Shown here: piece by piece, positions 5,993 to 7,242 of the stretch
Numbering within the stretch: position 1 is the stretch's first letter
Layout of the letters: each line of letters starts with the position of its first letter
Assembly: GCA_002724975.1 (NCBI GenBank)
Contig: PBQF01000089.1
Coordinates: forward strand, 1 to 7,242
Reading direction: 5' to 3'
Source: Parcubacteria group bacterium
Lineage (GTDB): Bacteria > Patescibacteriota > Minisyncoccia > Phycocordibacterales > GCA-002724975
DNA length: 7,242 nt
Notes under the pieces: generated by a model
What the model was told of the DNA's origin: nothing
The model's database searches: none
The model's input: only the letters and a program-made list of their open reading frames with translations
Made by a program: the position numbers and the translations under genes

Positions 5993-6184
5993 ATGGCTAA
6001 GACCAAACATAGACTCAAAAAAATGACATTTCAAAGGCAGGAGAGAAATTTTGAACTGCCTGATTTAACAGAAAAAGATAAATATATTATAGCAATGTCT
6101 GGATATCAAAAAGGAATAGGACGAACACTAAATGAAATACTTCCACGAGCTACAAGAAGGGCTTCAAGACCCCAATATATTTAA
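5993..6184 (+). CDS. Small basic protein of unknown function
   Basis: I do not recognise this 63-residue product. Its N-terminal part is strongly basic (MAKTKHRLKKMTFQRQER), the centre contains ELPDLTEKDKYIIAMSGYQKG, and the end is again Arg-rich. The mix suggests nucleic-acid or RNA-protein contacts, but no named motif is present. The ATG has AAGGA (5981-5985) 7 nt upstream. The frame is also open upstream to two ATT codons at 5948-5953 that follow a better Shine-Dalgarno, so a form longer by 14 or 15 residues is possible. Its last 53 nt overlap the start of the kinase-like gene in another frame. The kinase ribosome binding site (AGGAATAGGA) lies inside it, so the two are probably translationally coupled. 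The protein may be real, or may be a leader ORF that sets kinase translation. Confidence 0.5.
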   Translation: MAKTKHRLKKMTFQRQERNFELPDLTEKDKYIIAMSGYQKGIGRTLNEILPRATRRASRPQYI

Positions 6185-6815
6185 AGCATTCTTTCTTGCC
6201 GGTGGTCCCGGCAGCGGTAAATCCTACGTTGTTAAAAAGACCACCGGCGGTACAGGACTTAAAATAGTTAATTCAGACGATGTGTTTGAAAAGCTCATTA
6301 AAAAGGCGAACCTATCCTTGAAAATGCCTGATGATGAATCCGATGAAAGAGAACCCCTGCGACAAAGGGCCAAAAAGACAACAGCAAAAAGACAGGACAA
6401 TTATCTAGAAGAACGGTTGGGTCTTATCATTGATGGTACTGGAAGCAGTTATGACAAAATTGTAAAACAATCAATTAAATTAAGACAATTGGGTTATGAC
6501 ACACACATGATCTATGTTAATACTTCTCTCGACACTGCTCTTGAAAGAAATGCAAACCGTCCCAGGTCTGTACCAAAATCTGTCGCTATTATCAAATGGA
6601 AAGAAGTCCAGGCAAATATGGGTAAGTTCAGTCAACATTTCAAACGAAACTTCATTGTTGTTGATAATAACGATTCAAAAGAAGATGTTATGACTCCTGT
6701 ATTTAAACAGGTTAAGGGTCTTTTAAAATATAAAGTAGACAGTCCTCTGGCCCATGAATGGGTGCAGAATCAGATGAAATTACGAGGTATCACAAAAGCA
6801 CCTAAAGGTTGGTGA
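6132..6815 (+). CDS. Zeta-toxin/polynucleotide-kinase-like P-loop kinase
   Basis: This 227-residue protein has a Walker A motif GGPGSGKS at residues 24-31 after a hydrophobic strand (IFKAFFLA). It also has IVNSDDVFE at 45-53 (the Asp that in zeta-type kinases lies near the substrate), LIIDGTGSS at 98-106 (second core strand, with Asp101), and a lid-like ALERNANRPRSVP at 136-148. This is the AAA/zeta-toxin kinase family often found in T4-like marine phages beside tail genes. The real substrate is unknown: zeta toxins phosphorylate UDP-N-acetylglucosamine, while relatives phosphorylate nucleic acid ends or small molecules. A TAA stop directly precedes the ATG, so this is the earliest possible start, and it has AGGA about 10 nt upstream. 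The gene overlaps the small upstream ORF by 53 nt. No antitoxin is recognisable. Confidence 0.88.
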   Translation: MKYFHELQEGLQDPNIFKAFFLAGGPGSGKSYVVKKTTGGTGLKIVNSDDVFEKLIKKANLSLKMPDDESDEREPLRQRAKKTTAKRQDNYLEERLGLIIDGTGSSYDKIVKQSIKLRQLGYDTHMIYVNTSLDTALERNANRPRSVPKSVAIIKWKEVQANMGKFSQHFKRNFIVVDNNDSKEDVMTPVFKQVKGLLKYKVDSPLAHEWVQNQMKLRGITKAPKGW

Positions 6816-6826
6816 AAACTTCATTT

Positions 6827-6846
6827 GTCTAAATACCTATGTATCC
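6827..6846 (+). promoter_or_regulatory. Second copy of the GTCTAAATA late-promoter-like motif
   Basis: GTCTAAATACCTATGTATCC matches the minus-strand sequence 2760-2741 at 16 of 20 positions (the first nine identical, then TGTAT). It stands in non-coding DNA just after the kinase stop and about 40 nt before an intrinsic terminator. It may be a late promoter for a very short transcript, or an unrelated repeated element. Confidence 0.35.
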
Positions 6847-6872
6847 GCCTGGGAAAATGGATAGAGTATAGC

Positions 6873-6903
6873 TAGCCACAGAATTTCTGTGGCTATTTTT
6901 TTT
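6873..6903 (+). terminator. Rho-independent terminator
   Basis: A near-perfect inverted repeat, TAGCCACAG (6873-6881), loop AATTT, CTGTGGCTA (6887-6895), is followed directly by eight T residues (6896-6903). It closes the rightward gp48-to-kinase transcription unit and insulates the promoter that follows. There is no matching A-tract on the left side, so it acts in the plus direction only. Confidence 0.93.
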
Positions 6904-6924
6904 GATTATTCTTGTACGATTTCG

Positions 6925-6959
6925 CTTGACAAACCCTTCTAAATGTGTTAGCTTAAGAT
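6925..6959 (+). promoter_or_regulatory. Sigma70-like (early) promoter
   Basis: CTTGACA carries a perfect -35 TTGACA (6926-6931). At 17 bp spacing lies TAGCTT (6949-6954), preceded by TG one base further up (extended -10, TGtTAgctT). An alternative -10, TAAGAT (6954-6959), would need a 22-bp spacer and is less likely. Transcription would begin near 6961, about 20 nt before the next ATG. It lies just after the terminator, so it opens a separate, probably early or host-polymerase-driven, unit. Confidence 0.65.
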
Positions 6960-6981
6960 ATGATGAGAAAGGAAGTCAAAA

Positions 6982-7242
6982 ATGTTTAACGAATTCAATT
7001 TCATACATCCCAAAATGTCTGAGAAGGATATGAAGTCCTTTGGATTTTGGGAAGATAAGGATTCTGCATGGCATATTGAAGATGTCTGGTGCATGGCCCA
7101 CATAATGCATCTCGCTGGTGTATTTCCAAGTGTGGGAATCGCCCGTAAAAATGGATGGAATAAACCCATTTCAAACGGATTTTCTGAGTTTACCGTAGGT
7201 AAGGGTAAGAAAAAAGTGTTTATTTTGAACAATTTCGCTTGA
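6982..7242 (+). CDS. Small hypothetical protein, weakly S4-domain-like C-terminal half
   Basis: This complete 86-residue ORF ends with TGA at the last base of the window. A strong AAAGGAAG (6968-6975) lies about 6 nt before the ATG, and a sigma70-like promoter precedes it. The N-terminal half (FNEFNFIHPKMSEKD, then AWHIEDVWCMAHIMHLAG) looks helical and is rich in Trp, Met and His. The C-terminal half, VFPSVGIARKNGWNKP followed by GFSEFTVGKGKKKVFIL, vaguely recalls the S4-like RNA-binding domain at the end of tyrosyl-tRNA synthetases (PSK.EAR...NG...VGKRK). The resemblance is by eye only, and I cannot name a family. Its separate promoter and location after a terminator suggest timing different from the late tail genes. 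Confidence 0.75.
   Translation: MFNEFNFIHPKMSEKDMKSFGFWEDKDSAWHIEDVWCMAHIMHLAGVFPSVGIARKNGWNKPISNGFSEFTVGKGKKKVFILNNFA

Noticed and set aside
6077..6084. GATAAATA inside the small ORF as a late promoter for the kinase
   Set aside because: It matches the T4 late box imperfectly at the first base, lies in coding AT-rich DNA, and the kinase is already reached by read-through from the upstream block.
6948..7232. Minus-strand 94-aa open frame opposite the 86-aa gene
   Set aside because: The plus-strand ORF has a promoter and a strong Shine-Dalgarno, while the minus-strand frame has neither.

Overview
This window is a stretch of an AT-rich tailed-phage genome of the T4 superfamily (contractile-tail myovirus type). 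It is almost entirely a tail and baseplate assembly region. The proteins look most like those of T4-like phages from marine bacteria (cyanophage- or pelagiphage-like relatives), rather than T4 itself. That is an impression from remembered families. The host cannot be fixed from the sequence, and I see no tRNA, integrase, CRISPR or insertion sequence.

Layout. Two divergent late-gene blocks meet at 2721-2760. Leftward (minus strand) from there come a gp4-like head-completion nuclease, a conserved phage protein of unknown role, a tail-tube-fold protein (best match gp54, the baseplate/tube initiator), the gp26-like protein, a short gp51-like reading frame, and the first 24 codons of a further gene cut by the window edge. 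Rightward (plus strand) come gp48 (baseplate cap/tube junction), gp53 (baseplate wedge) and a gp27-like hub protein, joined by 1-nt TAATG stop/start overlaps. These are followed by a small basic ORF of unknown function, a zeta-toxin/polynucleotide-kinase-like P-loop protein, a strong intrinsic terminator, and an 86-aa orphan gene with its own sigma70-like promoter.

How the genes work together. gp27, gp53, gp48 and gp54 are known in T4 as parts of the central hub, wedge and tube-initiation platform. gp26 and gp51 act in hub assembly, and gp4 finishes the filled head before tail joining. T4-type late promoter boxes (TATAAATA, or TCTAAATA) lie in the divergent gap and again at the gp4 stop codon, so both blocks are probably expressed late.

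Most notable point. The gp51-like frame has no ATG and no ribosome binding site. However, it is open in the -1 frame across the end of the gp26-like gene, and a perfect slippery heptamer (T TTT TTC) lies one sense codon before the gp26 stop. This predicts a 302-residue gp26-gp51 fusion made by programmed -1 frameshifting, the same logic as the lambda G/G-T tail assembly chaperones. The surrounding order (tube-fold protein, chaperone, frameshifted chaperone, next gene) also matches that arrangement and suggests the truncated gene at the left edge is the tape-measure or a hub gene.
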